Source of the DNA: Deltaproteobacteria bacterium
GTDB taxonomy: Bacteria > Myxococcota_A > Polyangia > Polyangiales > JADJMO01
DNA length: 64,000 bases
Direction: 5' to 3'
NCBI GenBank assembly: GCA_022843175.1
Contig: JALHOE010000008.1
Span: 1-64,000, forward strand
Shown here: positions 16,309-24,499 of the stretch, one piece after another
Layout of the letters: the number at the start of each line of letters is the position of its first letter
Numbering within the stretch: position 1 is the first letter of the stretch
Position numbers and translations under genes: made by a program
Notes under the pieces: model-generated
Databases searched by the model: none
What the model saw: only the letters and a program-made list of their open reading frames with translations
What the model was told of the DNA's origin: nothing

Positions 16309-17642
16309 GGATCGCGTGGAAGCTGACCACGGCGCTCACGGTCGGCGCTGCGTTGTTCTTTGGAGCGCACGAGTGGGAGCGGGAGCGCCGCGAGCGGGCG
16401 GCGCTCGTCGCCGACGTCGATCGCGACCATCGCGATCTCGGTGCCGCGATCGTCGCGTCGTGGAACGGCGAGTCGCACGATGAGCTGCGAGCCGCTGTCG
16501 GCCGCGTGAGCGCCTCCCGCAAGGAGCTCACCGTTGCGCTCGTCGCGCCGACGATGGCCCGCAGGACGTCGGACCAACACACGCGGATCAGCTACATCGA
16601 CGTTCGGCGCGGGACCGCGACATCAACCGCGATGATCGAGATCGCGGAGCGCATCGAATGGCACGGCTCGGTCATCGGCGCATTGCGACGAGAAGCGATC
16701 GGCGCCCTCGCCGCGCTCATCGTGTTCTTCTTCGTCATGACTGCGGTCCTCAGCGAGAGGCTCATCGCGAAGCCCACGCGCGCTCTCATTGCGCGGACCC
16801 GTCGCATCGGGGAGGGAGACCTCGCGCCGGGGTTCCACACGCACCGCGGCGACGAGCTGGGCGATCTGAGTCGGGCGATCGATGCGATGCGCGGCAAGTT
16901 GGCGGAGGCGCGGGAGGAGGTTCTTCGCGAGTCGGTCGCGCGCTCGTCGGCCGTCGAGCAGCTTCGCCACGCGGACCGCCTCGGGACGGTCGGGAAGCTC
17001 GCTGCCGGAATCGCGCACGAGCTGGGCACACCGCTGAACGTGATCACGGGCCGCGCCACGTTCCTCGCGCGCGCCACCGACGTCGCGGACGTCCAACGGC
17101 AGGCGGGCGCTATCGCCGAGGCTGCCGAGCGGCTGTCCCGCCTCGTGAAGCAACTGCTGTCGTTCGCGCGTCGCAGCGAGCCCTGCCTCCGCGCGCAGCC
17201 GGTTTGGCCAGTCGTCGAGCGGGCGACCGTGTTCGTCGAGCCGCTTGCGCGAAAGCGCGGAGTGACGCTCGAGGGGCATTGCGACGACAAGACCGCGTTC
17301 GCCGACATCGACGCGACGCAGATCGAACAGGTGCTCACGAACCTGCTGATGAACGCGATCCAGGCGAGCCCACCGATGGCGCGCGTCGAGGTTCGCGGGC
17401 TCATCCGAGACGGCGCGGTGGTGATCGAGGTCTGCGACAGCGGCGCAGGCATCGCCGAAGCAGATCTCCCGCGTGTGTTCGATCCATTCTTCACAACGAA
17501 GGATGTCGGTGAGGGAACCGGGCTCGGTCTCTCGGTCGCGCGTGGCATCGCAGCGGAGCACGGAGGCACCGTTACGCTCGAGAGCCGGCGGGGCGCAGGG
17601 ACCACGGCAACACTGCGGCTGCCGCTGAAGCGAGCTCGGTAG
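16305..17642 (+). CDS. membrane sensor histidine kinase
   Basis: 445 residues. It has one membrane segment near the N-terminus (TTALTVGAALFFG, residues 8-20), a periplasmic sensor of about 110 residues, and a second membrane segment (residues 132-150). A HAMP domain follows (RLIAKPTRALIARTRRIGEG, 152-205). The dimerisation helix has His238 in 'AGIAHELGTPLN'. The ATPase has an N-box 'NLLMNAIQAS', 'DSGAGIAEADLPRVFDPFF' and 'GTGLGLSVARGIA'. This resembles ZraS/NtrB-type kinases that often pair with sigma-54 regulators; one such regulator is encoded 6.6 kb away at 8263-9663. The signal is unknown. Confidence 0.9.
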   Translation: MRIAWKLTTALTVGAALFFGAHEWERERRERAALVADVDRDHRDLGAAIVASWNGESHDELRAAVGRVSASRKELTVALVAPTMARRTSDQHTRISYIDVRRGTATSTAMIEIAERIEWHGSVIGALRREAIGALAALIVFFFVMTAVLSERLIAKPTRALIARTRRIGEGDLAPGFHTHRGDELGDLSRAIDAMRGKLAEAREEVLRESVARSSAVEQLRHADRLGTVGKLAAGIAHELGTPLNVITGRATFLARATDVADVQRQAGAIAEAAERLSRLVKQLLSFARRSEPCLRAQPVWPVVERATVFVEPLARKRGVTLEGHCDDKTAFADIDATQIEQVLTNLLMNAIQASPPMARVEVRGLIRDGAVVIEVCDSGAGIAEADLPRVFDPFFTTKDVGEGTGLGLSVARGIAAEHGGTVTLESRRGAGTTATLRLPLKRAR

Positions 17643-17808
17643 AGACGGCGAACCCACCGAGGTACTCGCGGACAGAGCCATCGCCAGGCCAGCGCGACGG
17701 CCGTCGTTGCAGCCCGTTGCGCGGTAACGGCGAAGATGCCCGCGTGACGTGCCCCATCGCTTGGCTCGAAGAAATGCTGGCCCGATTCGGCGCCGCTCGC
17801 GATCGACG

Positions 17809-18261
17809 TCAGCGAAACGTCGCGCACTCCGAGAAGTCGGTGGCACCGTCGGGGCGACGACGCCATTCCGCGACGCGATATCGGCACGCGGCGAGCGAGC
17901 CCTGACACGATGCGATCACAGGCCCGGTGGCGTGGCGGAACGTAAAGCACGCCGCCTCGCGTTGCTCGACGCACGCGGTGTGCTCGACGTTCGACGCGAT
18001 GGACGAGCTGCTCTGATCGCACGGCGCGCGCTCACGAAAGCACATCGACAGCGGCACGCTGCCCGCGCCGATTCGGTAGCACCACCAACCGGCGCCGGCG
18101 GGAACGACGTCCTTCGCTGGCGGCGGTGCGCTGGGGTCCGGAGAGGGTGTCCCCGATGCCGAAGCCGGCGGCTCCGGGTCCCGCTGCGCCTCTCGACGAG
18201 AGCACGACGTCGCGGCCGCGACGGTCACGAACATCGCTGCGATGCGAAGCGCCCTGTGCAC
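17809..18261 (-). CDS. Cys-rich lipoprotein
   Basis: About 150 residues. The lipoprotein signal (RALRIAAMFVTVAAATSCS) is followed by a Pro/Ser/Ala linker and a Cys-rich domain: 'AGWWCYRIG', 'SMCFRERAPCDQSS', 'EHTACVEQREAACFTF', 'ASCQGSLAACRYRV'. Nine cysteines in about 90 residues suggest a disulfide-held exported domain. The start is uncertain: GTG 18261 gives a good signal peptide, ATG 18234 a shorter one. Function unknown. Confidence 0.7.
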   Translation of the reverse strand: MHRALRIAAMFVTVAAATSCSRREAQRDPEPPASASGTPSPDPSAPPPAKDVVPAGAGWWCYRIGAGSVPLSMCFRERAPCDQSSSSIASNVEHTACVEQREAACFTFRHATGPVIASCQGSLAACRYRVAEWRRRPDGATDFSECATFR

Positions 18262-18351
18262 GTGGCGCGTTCTATCACTCGAAAGACGGCGACAGCAGTC
18301 AAAACAGCTCGCTCGCGCGATGGACCGCGCGACGCTCACGCCGAAGCCTGG

Positions 18352-18699
18352 TCAGCCGCCGAACATGTTGGGCTCGGCGATGCCGTGGAGCCGCTGGACC
18401 ATGATCGCATCGGCGGGTGCGGACTCGGCGGGCAGCGAGCGCCACGTTCTCCCCGCGTCGCTGCTGGCGTAGCAGGTCGTCCGCGCTCCCGTGTGGGTCT
18501 GGTACTGACGGATCCGAACGAACAGGCGCGAGTCCGCCGTGAGAAGCTCCGCGTCGTAGTCGTAGTGCGTGACCGGATGGAGATCGTCGCCGGTCATGAC
18601 GTAGGCACCGACTGCCGCATCGATGCCTTCCGCGACGAAGTACACGGAGCCGTCGGCCGTCGTCACCGCGCCATCTCGATCGCGCACCTCGATACGCAC
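18352..18699 (-). CDS. hypothetical protein with beta-propeller-like motif
   Basis: 115 residues from a GTG start at 18699 (VRIEVRDRDGAVTTADGSVY). It contains 'LLTADSRLFVRIRQYQTHTG' and 'TTCYASSDAGRTWRSLPAES'. The S-x-D-x-G-x-T-W element is an Asp-box as in sialidase/BNR repeats, so this may be one or two blades of a propeller. No signal peptide. It lies 13 bases beyond the end of the longer antisense frame of the lipoprotein start and on the same strand, so it may share its transcript. Not otherwise recognised. Confidence 0.5.
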   Translation of the reverse strand: MRIEVRDRDGAVTTADGSVYFVAEGIDAAVGAYVMTGDDLHPVTHYDYDAELLTADSRLFVRIRQYQTHTGARTTCYASSDAGRTWRSLPAESAPADAIMVQRLHGIAEPNMFGG

Positions 18700-18806
18700 G
18701 ACGTTGATTCTACGAGCGCGTCGGTCGCCGGGCGAGCAGACCGCGGGCATGTGAGCATTGCGGCGAGCGCACCTCCCCTTGCACGCCGTCACGGCTCGCG
18801 ATAGAT

Positions 18807-18826
18807 ACTGAACCACATGGTTCAGT
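18807..18826. promoter_or_regulatory. perfect inverted repeat, probable ArsR operator
   Basis: ACTGAACCA-CA-TGGTTCAGT is a perfect 9-bp inverted repeat with a two-base centre. It covers the start codon of the ArsR gene (ATG at 18817). ArsR repressors bind such repeats as dimers, so autoregulation of the ArsR/AHSA1 pair is likely. Confidence 0.7.
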
Positions 18827-19173
18827 TTTCGCCACGCCGCCTCGATGCCTCGTTCGCCGCGCTGTCGGACGCCACCAGGCGCGGCGTCCTCGAGCAGCTC
18901 GGGCGCGCCGACGCCTCGATCACCGACCTGGCCGACAAGTTCCACATGACGCTGACGGGCATGAAGAAGCACGTCAGCGTCCTCGAGCAGGCGGGGCTCG
19001 TCACGACCGAGAAGATCGGTCGCGTGCGCACCTGCAAGCTCGGACCACGACGGCTGGAGGACGAGGCGGCCTGGATCGAGAAGTACCGCCTCATGTGGGA
19101 TGCACGCTTCGACGAGCTCGAGAACGTCGTCGAGGAACTGACACGCAAGGAGAAGAGTCATGGACGCAAGTAG
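18817..19173 (+). CDS. ArsR-family transcriptional regulator
   Basis: 118 residues with a winged helix-turn-helix: 'FAALSDATRRGVLEQLGRAD', then 'ITDLADKFHMTLTGMKKHVS' (recognition helix) and 'LEQAGLVTTEKIGRVRTCKL'. The metal-binding Cys pair of classic ArsR is absent, as in the SdpR-like branch usually paired with AHSA1 genes. It overlaps the downstream AHSA1 gene by 14 bases and has a palindrome across its own start. The inducing signal is unknown. Confidence 0.85.
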   Translation: MVQFSPRRLDASFAALSDATRRGVLEQLGRADASITDLADKFHMTLTGMKKHVSVLEQAGLVTTEKIGRVRTCKLGPRRLEDEAAWIEKYRLMWDARFDELENVVEELTRKEKSHGRK

Positions 19174-19660
19174 CCCGGCGAAGAACCCGACGACGGTGGA
19201 GCGAACCTCCGAGCTCGAGCTCGTCGTCACGCGAACCATCAACGGTCCAGCGCGCATCGTGTTCGAGGCCTTCACCAGGGCGGAGCTGTTCCGGCGGTGG
19301 TGGGTGCCGAAGTCGTTCGGCATGAACCTGCTCTCCTGTGAGATCGATGCCCGCGTCGGCGGCACCTACCGTCTCGTGTTCGCCCACGGGTCGTCGGAGA
19401 TGGCGTTCCACGGGCGGTATCTCGACGTCACGCCGCACTCGCGCATCGTGTGGACGAACGATGAGGCCGGCGACGCCGGGCAGATCACGACCGTCACGTT
19501 CGAGGAGCGAGGCGGCAAGACGCTGGTCGTCATGCACGAGCGCTATCCCTCGAAGCAGGCTGTCGACGAGGCCCTCGGCGCGTACGGCGGGATGCGCGAG
19601 ACCTTCGATCAGCTCGACGAGCTCGTCTCGTCGTCCGGGGGAGCGCTCGCGGCCCAATAA
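19160..19660 (+). CDS. SRPBCC/AHSA1-domain protein
   Basis: 166 residues of the START/Bet v1-like AHSA1 fold: 'TRTINGPARIVFEAFTRAEL', 'FRRWWVPKSFGMNLLSCEID', 'VGGTYRLVF', 'MAFHGRYLDVTPHSRIVWTN', 'TTVTFEERGGKTLVVMHERY', and a C-terminal helix with 'GMRETFDQLDELV'. These proteins have a deep hydrophobic ligand cavity; their ligands are mostly unknown. Translationally coupled to the ArsR gene, which probably controls it. A second such pair lies at 31756-32623. Confidence 0.85.
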   Translation: MDASSPAKNPTTVERTSELELVVTRTINGPARIVFEAFTRAELFRRWWVPKSFGMNLLSCEIDARVGGTYRLVFAHGSSEMAFHGRYLDVTPHSRIVWTNDEAGDAGQITTVTFEERGGKTLVVMHERYPSKQAVDEALGAYGGMRETFDQLDELVSSSGGALAAQ

Positions 19661-19761
19661 ACCGGGGGGGGCTTGGCGCCGGCTGGCAGCAAGCCGCATT
19701 CGATCTGTCACGCGCGACCGCGCGGGACATCGCTCTGGAGCACGGCCAGACGACTGAGTGC

Positions 19762-20043
19762 TCACGCGCCCGCGAGATCGAGGCGCACTGCGACGATGTG
19801 CTCGTCGTCCCGCAACTTCGCCGCGGCGCCGAAGGCATCCTCCGGGAGGACCCACACGACGCCGTCGAGATCGCCCTTCTCGATCACGCTGTCGGGCCAG
19901 TCGGAGGGCTTCGCACGCCTCACGATCAACACTCGCAACTCTCCGACGCTGAACTGCGCTCCCTCCGGCAGCGGCATGCCACGGACCACGACGCGAATCG
20001 TGTTGCGAGTGGTCGTCGGGAGCCTGTCGTTTGCGTCGGCCAA
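19762..20043 (-). CDS. hypothetical protein
   Basis: 93 residues, not recognised. Sequence features are 'TIRVVVRGMPLPEGAQFSVG', 'LRVLIVRRAKPSDWPDSV' and 'GVVWVLPEDAFGAAAKLRDD', a small alpha/beta protein without signal or membrane segment. It starts four bases after the stop of the receiver gene at 20048-20431, so the two form an operon and this may be its interaction partner. Confidence 0.6.
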   Translation of the reverse strand: MADANDRLPTTTRNTIRVVVRGMPLPEGAQFSVGELRVLIVRRAKPSDWPDSVIEKGDLDGVVWVLPEDAFGAAAKLRDDEHIVAVRLDLAGA

Positions 20044-20047
20044 GGAC

Positions 20048-20431
20048 TCACCTCTCAGCGGTGTCTTTCGGCGACCGCCCGCTGCGGATCGCCGCCGCCA
20101 CGCAGCTCACGACGTCGTCGATGTCGAACGGCTTGCGGAGGAGCGGCACGCCGAATCGGTGAGCCACGGGCGGCGCGACAGGCGATGCGGACACGATCAT
20201 CATCGGCGGACATTGGTCGTTCGCGGACGCGACAGAGAGGATGTCCTCCGCCGTTCCATCGGGCAGATGAAAATCGAGCACGACGCATTCGACGGGCTCG
20301 CAGCCAAGCACCTTCAGCGCCGCCGCCACGGTCTCGACGCCCCGCGCGACGTACCCCTCGTCGCTCAGCACCGCGCAGAGCACCTCCAGGATCGTCGGAT
20401 CATCCTCGACGAGAAGGACGCGTGCGGGCAC
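20048..20431 (-). CDS. single-domain response regulator
   Basis: 127 residues from a GTG start. Receiver fold: VEDD (8-11), phospho-acceptor Asp53 (VVLDFHLPDG) and Lys100 (LRKPFDIDDV). No output domain. The longer open frame to 20656 is Arg/Ala-rich and unlikely. First gene of a two-gene operon with 19762-20043. It belongs to a set of related receivers in 20-24.4 kb that share a D-L/F-x-L-x-D-G-x motif after the phospho-acceptor and an S-A-S/T motif on strand 4. Confidence 0.8.
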   Translation of the reverse strand: MPARVLLVEDDPTILEVLCAVLSDEGYVARGVETVAAALKVLGCEPVECVVLDFHLPDGTAEDILSVASANDQCPPMMIVSASPVAPPVAHRFGVPLLRKPFDIDDVVSCVAAAIRSGRSPKDTAER

Positions 20432-20818
20432 CGACCGCAACCATACACGGTCCCGGGACCCACTGGATGTGTCCGACTGCTCGCGCGCCGCTCGGCGTTC
20501 GGCAGCGGCAACGACGACGAGGCGATCCGCGAGTTGGTCGCTCGTTACCTCGCCGCCACTGGCTTCGAGGCGCTCACGAGCGCTCACGCCGCGCTGGCAC
20601 CCGACCAGGTCGCGAGCGTGCCTGCATGGACGACGCACTTCTGCATCGCAATCCACAACGGTGCACGGTGCGATTTCATCGCGGGCTCAACTTGCATGAC
20701 GCAGGCCCACGTTCGGTTGAGCTGCGTCCCGACTCACAGGACATCCGCAGCGATTCCAAGGGCTTCGAGGGCTGGCGCAACGACGCCACCAGCGGGGGCG
20801 TCCAACGAGCTCGGTTCG

Positions 20819-21280
20819 ATGAGGACGTCCCACAGTCACCCTCGCACCCGGTCAGTTCTGGTCGTCGAGGACGACCCGACGCTGTGCCGCTCGCTCGCCG
20901 AGCTGTTCGAGGACGAGGGCTTCGAGGTCATGACCGCGTCGAACCTGCGGCGGGCGCGCTATGTGCTCTTCGAGTCATTGCATCCCGTCGGCGTGCTGCT
21001 GCTCGACCTCCAGCTCGCCGACGGCGATGGCGAGACCCTGCTTGGTGAGTTGAGCGCAGCGAGTCGCGCCCCCCCAACGGTCGTGATTTCCGCGCTGCCC
21101 GCGCGGGCCGATCATGCTGCCGAGACGTACGGTCTACCGAGACTCTCGAAGCCGCTGGACCTCGCGCTCGTCGTGACCAGCGTGACAGTCGCGTTCGACA
21201 ACGACATCCGCCCACGCGATCCAACGGGCGGGGGTGGGGGTCGGCGCTCGCTGTCCACGCGACGGTTCCGAGCCGCGTGA
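20819..21280 (+). CDS. single-domain response regulator
   Basis: 153 residues. Receiver: VEDD (16-19), phospho-acceptor Asp63 (LLLDLQLADGDGE), 'VVISALPARADHAAETYG' and Lys111 (LSKPLDLALV). A short Gly/Arg-rich tail of about 30 residues follows (GGGGGRRSLSTRRFR) and could be a disordered extension. The start ATG 20819 (MRTSHSHPRTRS) directly precedes the fold. It diverges from 20048-20431 and converges with 21319-21684. Confidence 0.8.
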   Translation: MRTSHSHPRTRSVLVVEDDPTLCRSLAELFEDEGFEVMTASNLRRARYVLFESLHPVGVLLLDLQLADGDGETLLGELSAASRAPPTVVISALPARADHAAETYGLPRLSKPLDLALVVTSVTVAFDNDIRPRDPTGGGGGRRSLSTRRFRAA

Positions 21281-21318
21281 TGCACCGGCTCACCCCGGCG
21301 GCCCAGAGATGGGCGCGT

Positions 21319-21684
21319 TCAGGAGATGACGGCCGCCAGCACCGCGTCCACCAGGCGATCGAGCTCGAATGGCTTCTCAACAAGCACGGCGCGCCGCCGA
21401 TGCGGCGTGGCACGCAGCCGCCGCACATCGGCAGACATGAGGACGACCGACACGTGTACGCCCTCGCGGTCCATCTCGTCGAGCAGCGCGGCCGCGTCCT
21501 CCTGGCCGAGCTGCAGGTCGAGCACGATCGCACAGGGGTGAATGATCCCGATGAGCTTGCGAGCGTTGGGGAGCGTGCTCGCACCATGCGGCTCCAGTCC
21601 CGCTTCCCGCAGCACCGCACAGATCACGTCACGCAAGACCGCGTCGTCCTCGACAACCGCGACTGCGTTCGAGTTGCACGCCAC
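21319..21684 (-). CDS. single-domain response regulator
   Basis: 121 residues from a GTG start (VACNSNAVAVVEDDAVLR). The receiver has VEDD (11-14), phospho-acceptor Asp56 (IVLDLQLGQEDAA), 'VVLMSADVRRLRATPHRR' and Lys104 (VEKPFELDRLV). No output domain. Its DLQLxxxD pattern marks it as a paralogue of the other receivers nearby. The partner kinase is not encoded in the immediate cluster apart from the Ser/Thr kinase-receiver fusion at 22343-23644. Confidence 0.8.
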   Translation of the reverse strand: MACNSNAVAVVEDDAVLRDVICAVLREAGLEPHGASTLPNARKLIGIIHPCAIVLDLQLGQEDAAALLDEMDREGVHVSVVLMSADVRRLRATPHRRRAVLVEKPFELDRLVDAVLAAVIS

Positions 21685-21809
21685 GACACGCGTGGGCAGC
21701 GCGCTCGTGCGACCGCCGAGGTCGAGATCGGAGGGTCGGTCGTCTTGGCTCACGATCGGGCGCCGTTGGACACGATTTCGTTTTCCGATGCACCGCGCGC
21801 GCGACCATT

Positions 21810-22031
21810 GTGGCCTTTTGTCGAGCGGCCGACGAATTCTCGCGCGCACACCGCGCGACCGGACGATCTTGCGGATCGCAGCCATCGCGCTGCGTATTGC
21901 TCGAGGCAACGACACGCGATCGCGCGTACGTCTCCCCACTCAAGAAGCCCTTTGAAATCGACACGCTCATCCGCGAGGTCGAGCGCGCCGCCGAGGAGAA
22001 CCTCACGCCGCGACGAATCCGTAGCGCGTGA
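21810..22031 (+). pseudogene. remnant of a receiver-domain gene
   Basis: The 3' part of this frame reads 'TTRDRAYVSPLKKPFEIDTL' and then 'IREVERAAEENLTPRR', which matches the last strand and helix of the neighbouring receivers, including the Lys-Pro-Phe motif. The upstream part lacks the acidic pocket and phospho-acceptor. It looks like the 3' end of a fifth receiver gene whose 5' part was lost or scrambled. The rest of 21685-22150 shows no other gene. Confidence 0.5.
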
Positions 22032-22150
22032 CCGACGTGCACGGTCCGCGAAAGGGCGGGCGCCACGGGACCACGTTCCGGACTCCGCTTGGTCGGCACG
22101 AGCGATCATCGACGTGGCACCCTCGTTGCTGAGCGCCTCGGCGAGAGACG

Positions 22151-22339
22151 ATGGCGAAACCCGACCCGAACGGCGACGCGCAGGAAGACTCGAAGCGATC
22201 GGGCGCGCGACGCGTCGCTCTCGACGTCGGCGTCGACGAGCAACTCCCAGCGACACCGGCCGTGATGACGAACCGTCCTCGGATCGTCACGGGTCGCTAC
22301 TCCATCATCAAGCCGCCCCGTGTCCCTATGGCGAAGTGA
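22151..22339 (+). CDS. small hypothetical protein
   Basis: 62 residues, 'MAKPDPNGDAQEDSKRSG' then 'PRIVTGRYSIIKPPRVPMAK'. Charged, Pro-rich and probably unstructured. Codon use is only partly typical and the ribosome-binding site is weak. It converges on the kinase-receiver gene with a three-base gap. Existence uncertain. Confidence 0.4.
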   Translation: MAKPDPNGDAQEDSKRSGARRVALDVGVDEQLPATPAVMTNRPRIVTGRYSIIKPPRVPMAK

Positions 22340-22342
22340 TCG

Positions 22343-23644
22343 TCACTCCGCCTTGACCGACGTCGGCGACGACGCGCGGGTGTTGAGCACCGCTGACTCG
22401 ACGCGATCGAGCCAGTCGCCACCCTTCCGGATGAAGTTGGTGATCCCGAGCTGACGGAGCACGGCGACATCACGCGGCTGGGCCGCTGCGCTGAGCGCGA
22501 CGATCGAGGTCTGCGGTGCGATGCCGCCGCCTCGCAAGTGCATGCACAGCTCGATTCCGTTCATGGACGGCAGCCCGAGATCCAGGAGCAGGAGATCGGG
22601 TTGCGATTGCCGCACGTATGCGAGCACGGCGTTGCCATCGCGCGCGACACGAACCGTCGCGTCCGGCACAACATCGCCAATCAGGTCTTCGAGCACGTTC
22701 GCCATCGTCGGTTCGTCCTCGGCGATGAGCACCGAGATGGGTCGTCGCTCCGGCGCGTCAGAGGTGCGCGGGCGAAGGGCTGCCGTGATGGCCTCCATGC
22801 TCGGTGGACGCTCGCCAGGATCCTTGTGGAGCGTGGCGTCGATCACAGACGCAATGTAGGCGGGAACGTCCGGGCGGACTGCGCCGATCGAGGGCGGCAC
22901 CTCGTAGAGTTGCTTCTCGATGATGCCCTGCACATTCGGCGCAACGAACGGGCGCCTGCCGGCGAGCAACTCGAAGGCGACAATGCCGAACGCGTAGATA
23001 TCGACCAGGTGCGCGGCACCCCGCGCGACCGTCCGCGAGATCGCCTCGGGTGCCATGTAGTCCGCCGTGCCCGGAGCGACGTCGGCGTCGACCGCGTCGA
23101 ACTGCGGAAGGAAGATGCCGAAGTCGGTCAGAACGAGTCGATCGCGCGCGCCGAGGATGACGTTCGCCGGCTTGACGTCACGGTGCGCGATTCCGGCCTC
23201 GTGGACGGCGCGGAGCCCCTCGGCGAGGCGCAGCAACACTTCCACTGCTTCGGCGACCGGTATGGGGCCGGCGCCGCGTCGCTTCTCGATGTGATCGGCG
23301 AGCGTCGTCCCGAGGATCCGCTCCATCACGATGAAGTCGACGTCACGATGGCGGCCGACGGAGTGAACGGTCACGACCGACGGGTGACGGATGGCCGCGA
23401 GCGCCTGCGCCTCCTTCTGGACGGGAAATGCGTGGAGGTGCGGCCAGTGGGCCTTGATGGCCACGCGCCTGTTCAAGACTCGGTCATGCGCGTCGAAGAC
23501 CTGCCCCATCCCGCCGGCGCCGAGCACCCCGCGGATCTCGAAGGTACCAGCCAAGATCTCGCCGGTCTGGAAGAGGCCGTTCACCTCGCGCACAGCCGCT
23601 CGGGAGGGTCGACTACGCGGGCGGGTGGTTCCCTGTCGGACCAT
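22343..23644 (-). CDS. Ser/Thr protein kinase fused to a receiver domain
   Basis: 433 residues. The kinase domain (about 30-290) is complete: glycine loop GAGGMGQVF (42-50), Lys64 (VAIK), HRDVKPAN with catalytic Asp156, DFG (174-176), activation-loop end MAPE, and 'VDIYAFGIVAFELLAGRRPF'. The receiver (303-420) has AEDE (308-311), phospho-acceptor Asp355 (LLLLDLGLPSMNG) and Lys407 (IRKGG). There is no membrane segment, so it is soluble. The arrangement links Ser/Thr phosphorylation with His-Asp signalling and sits inside a cluster of stand-alone receivers that could be partners. ATG 23644 is the start. Confidence 0.88.
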   Translation of the reverse strand: MVRQGTTRPRSRPSRAAVREVNGLFQTGEILAGTFEIRGVLGAGGMGQVFDAHDRVLNRRVAIKAHWPHLHAFPVQKEAQALAAIRHPSVVTVHSVGRHRDVDFIVMERILGTTLADHIEKRRGAGPIPVAEAVEVLLRLAEGLRAVHEAGIAHRDVKPANVILGARDRLVLTDFGIFLPQFDAVDADVAPGTADYMAPEAISRTVARGAAHLVDIYAFGIVAFELLAGRRPFVAPNVQGIIEKQLYEVPPSIGAVRPDVPAYIASVIDATLHKDPGERPPSMEAITAALRPRTSDAPERRPISVLIAEDEPTMANVLEDLIGDVVPDATVRVARDGNAVLAYVRQSQPDLLLLDLGLPSMNGIELCMHLRGGGIAPQTSIVALSAAAQPRDVAVLRQLGITNFIRKGGDWLDRVESAVLNTRASSPTSVKAE

Positions 23645-23977
23645 GCTGTTGGAGCGATTCGATGACGCAACCAGAACGACGTCGCGCCGAGGTCGGTACC
23701 CAAGCCGCGCCCGGCAAAGTCATCGCAGCTCCGACGTGTGGGTATGCCGGAGAACGATTCGAGCTCGCTCGTGTCGTCGTGGACTCGGTGGATGGCGCCG
23801 GAGAGCTGTTCGGGCGCGGAGCTCGGGGCGAACGGATGACACGGAGATCGCTCTGCCGGACAACCGCGAAGCCGCCCAAGGCACGAGGGAGGGAGCGTTC
23901 TCCACGCGGAAGTCGCGGCACCCCGCAACATCCCAAGCGAAGTGCGGCATCGGTACTTCAATCGCGAGGATCACAGA
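23645..23977. other. intergenic region between divergent genes, no gene called
   Basis: 333 bases between the divergent kinase-receiver and receiver genes. All long frames here have poor codon character. It probably holds both promoters; no clear inverted repeat was found. Confidence 0.4.
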
Positions 23978-24391
23978 ATGAGCAACTCGAGCCCGTTGCG
24001 AACAATCCCGCTGTCCTATCGTGTCGTGCTGCTCGCCGAGGACGACCCCGTGCTCCGGCGATCGCTGAGTGACTTCCTGGCCGACGAGGGGTTCCTCGTG
24101 CGCGAAGCATCCGACGTCGCGACCCTCCGTCGCTACCTCGCAGACGGCGATCCCACCGCGCTGGTTCTCGACCTCCAGCTGTCCGATGGCGACGTCGACG
24201 ATGTGCTCCGCGACCTCGCCGCGCGCGACGATCGACCGAACGTGGTCCTCATCTCGGCGACTTCGCGTGCCGCGAGGATTGCCCGCGAGCATCGCGTTCA
24301 ATTCGTCGCCAAGCCGCTCGAGCTCGAGCACCTCGTGCAAGCGCTGCTGGTTCCGACCGACGAACGCACGACCGACATCGAGCTGCCGTAG
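23978..24391 (+). CDS. single-domain response regulator
   Basis: 137 residues. Receiver: AEDD (20-23), phospho-acceptor Asp65 (LVLDLQLSDGDVDD), 'VVLISATSRAARIAREHR' and Lys112 (AKPLELEHLV). A ten-residue tail follows, no output domain. It is closest in sequence to 20819-21280 (shared DLQLxDGD and the strand-4 S-A motif). It is divergent from the kinase-receiver fusion, a plausible partner. Confidence 0.82.
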   Translation: MSNSSPLRTIPLSYRVVLLAEDDPVLRRSLSDFLADEGFLVREASDVATLRRYLADGDPTALVLDLQLSDGDVDDVLRDLAARDDRPNVVLISATSRAARIAREHRVQFVAKPLELEHLVQALLVPTDERTTDIELP

Positions 24392-24499
24392 CTACCCACG
24401 CGGAGGCCTGCTCGGCGATACACATGCGAGCAGCGACCGGCACTCATCCTCCACCGGGTCTCGTGGAGCGCGAGCAGCCGCTCGTAGTGACGTTCGCTG

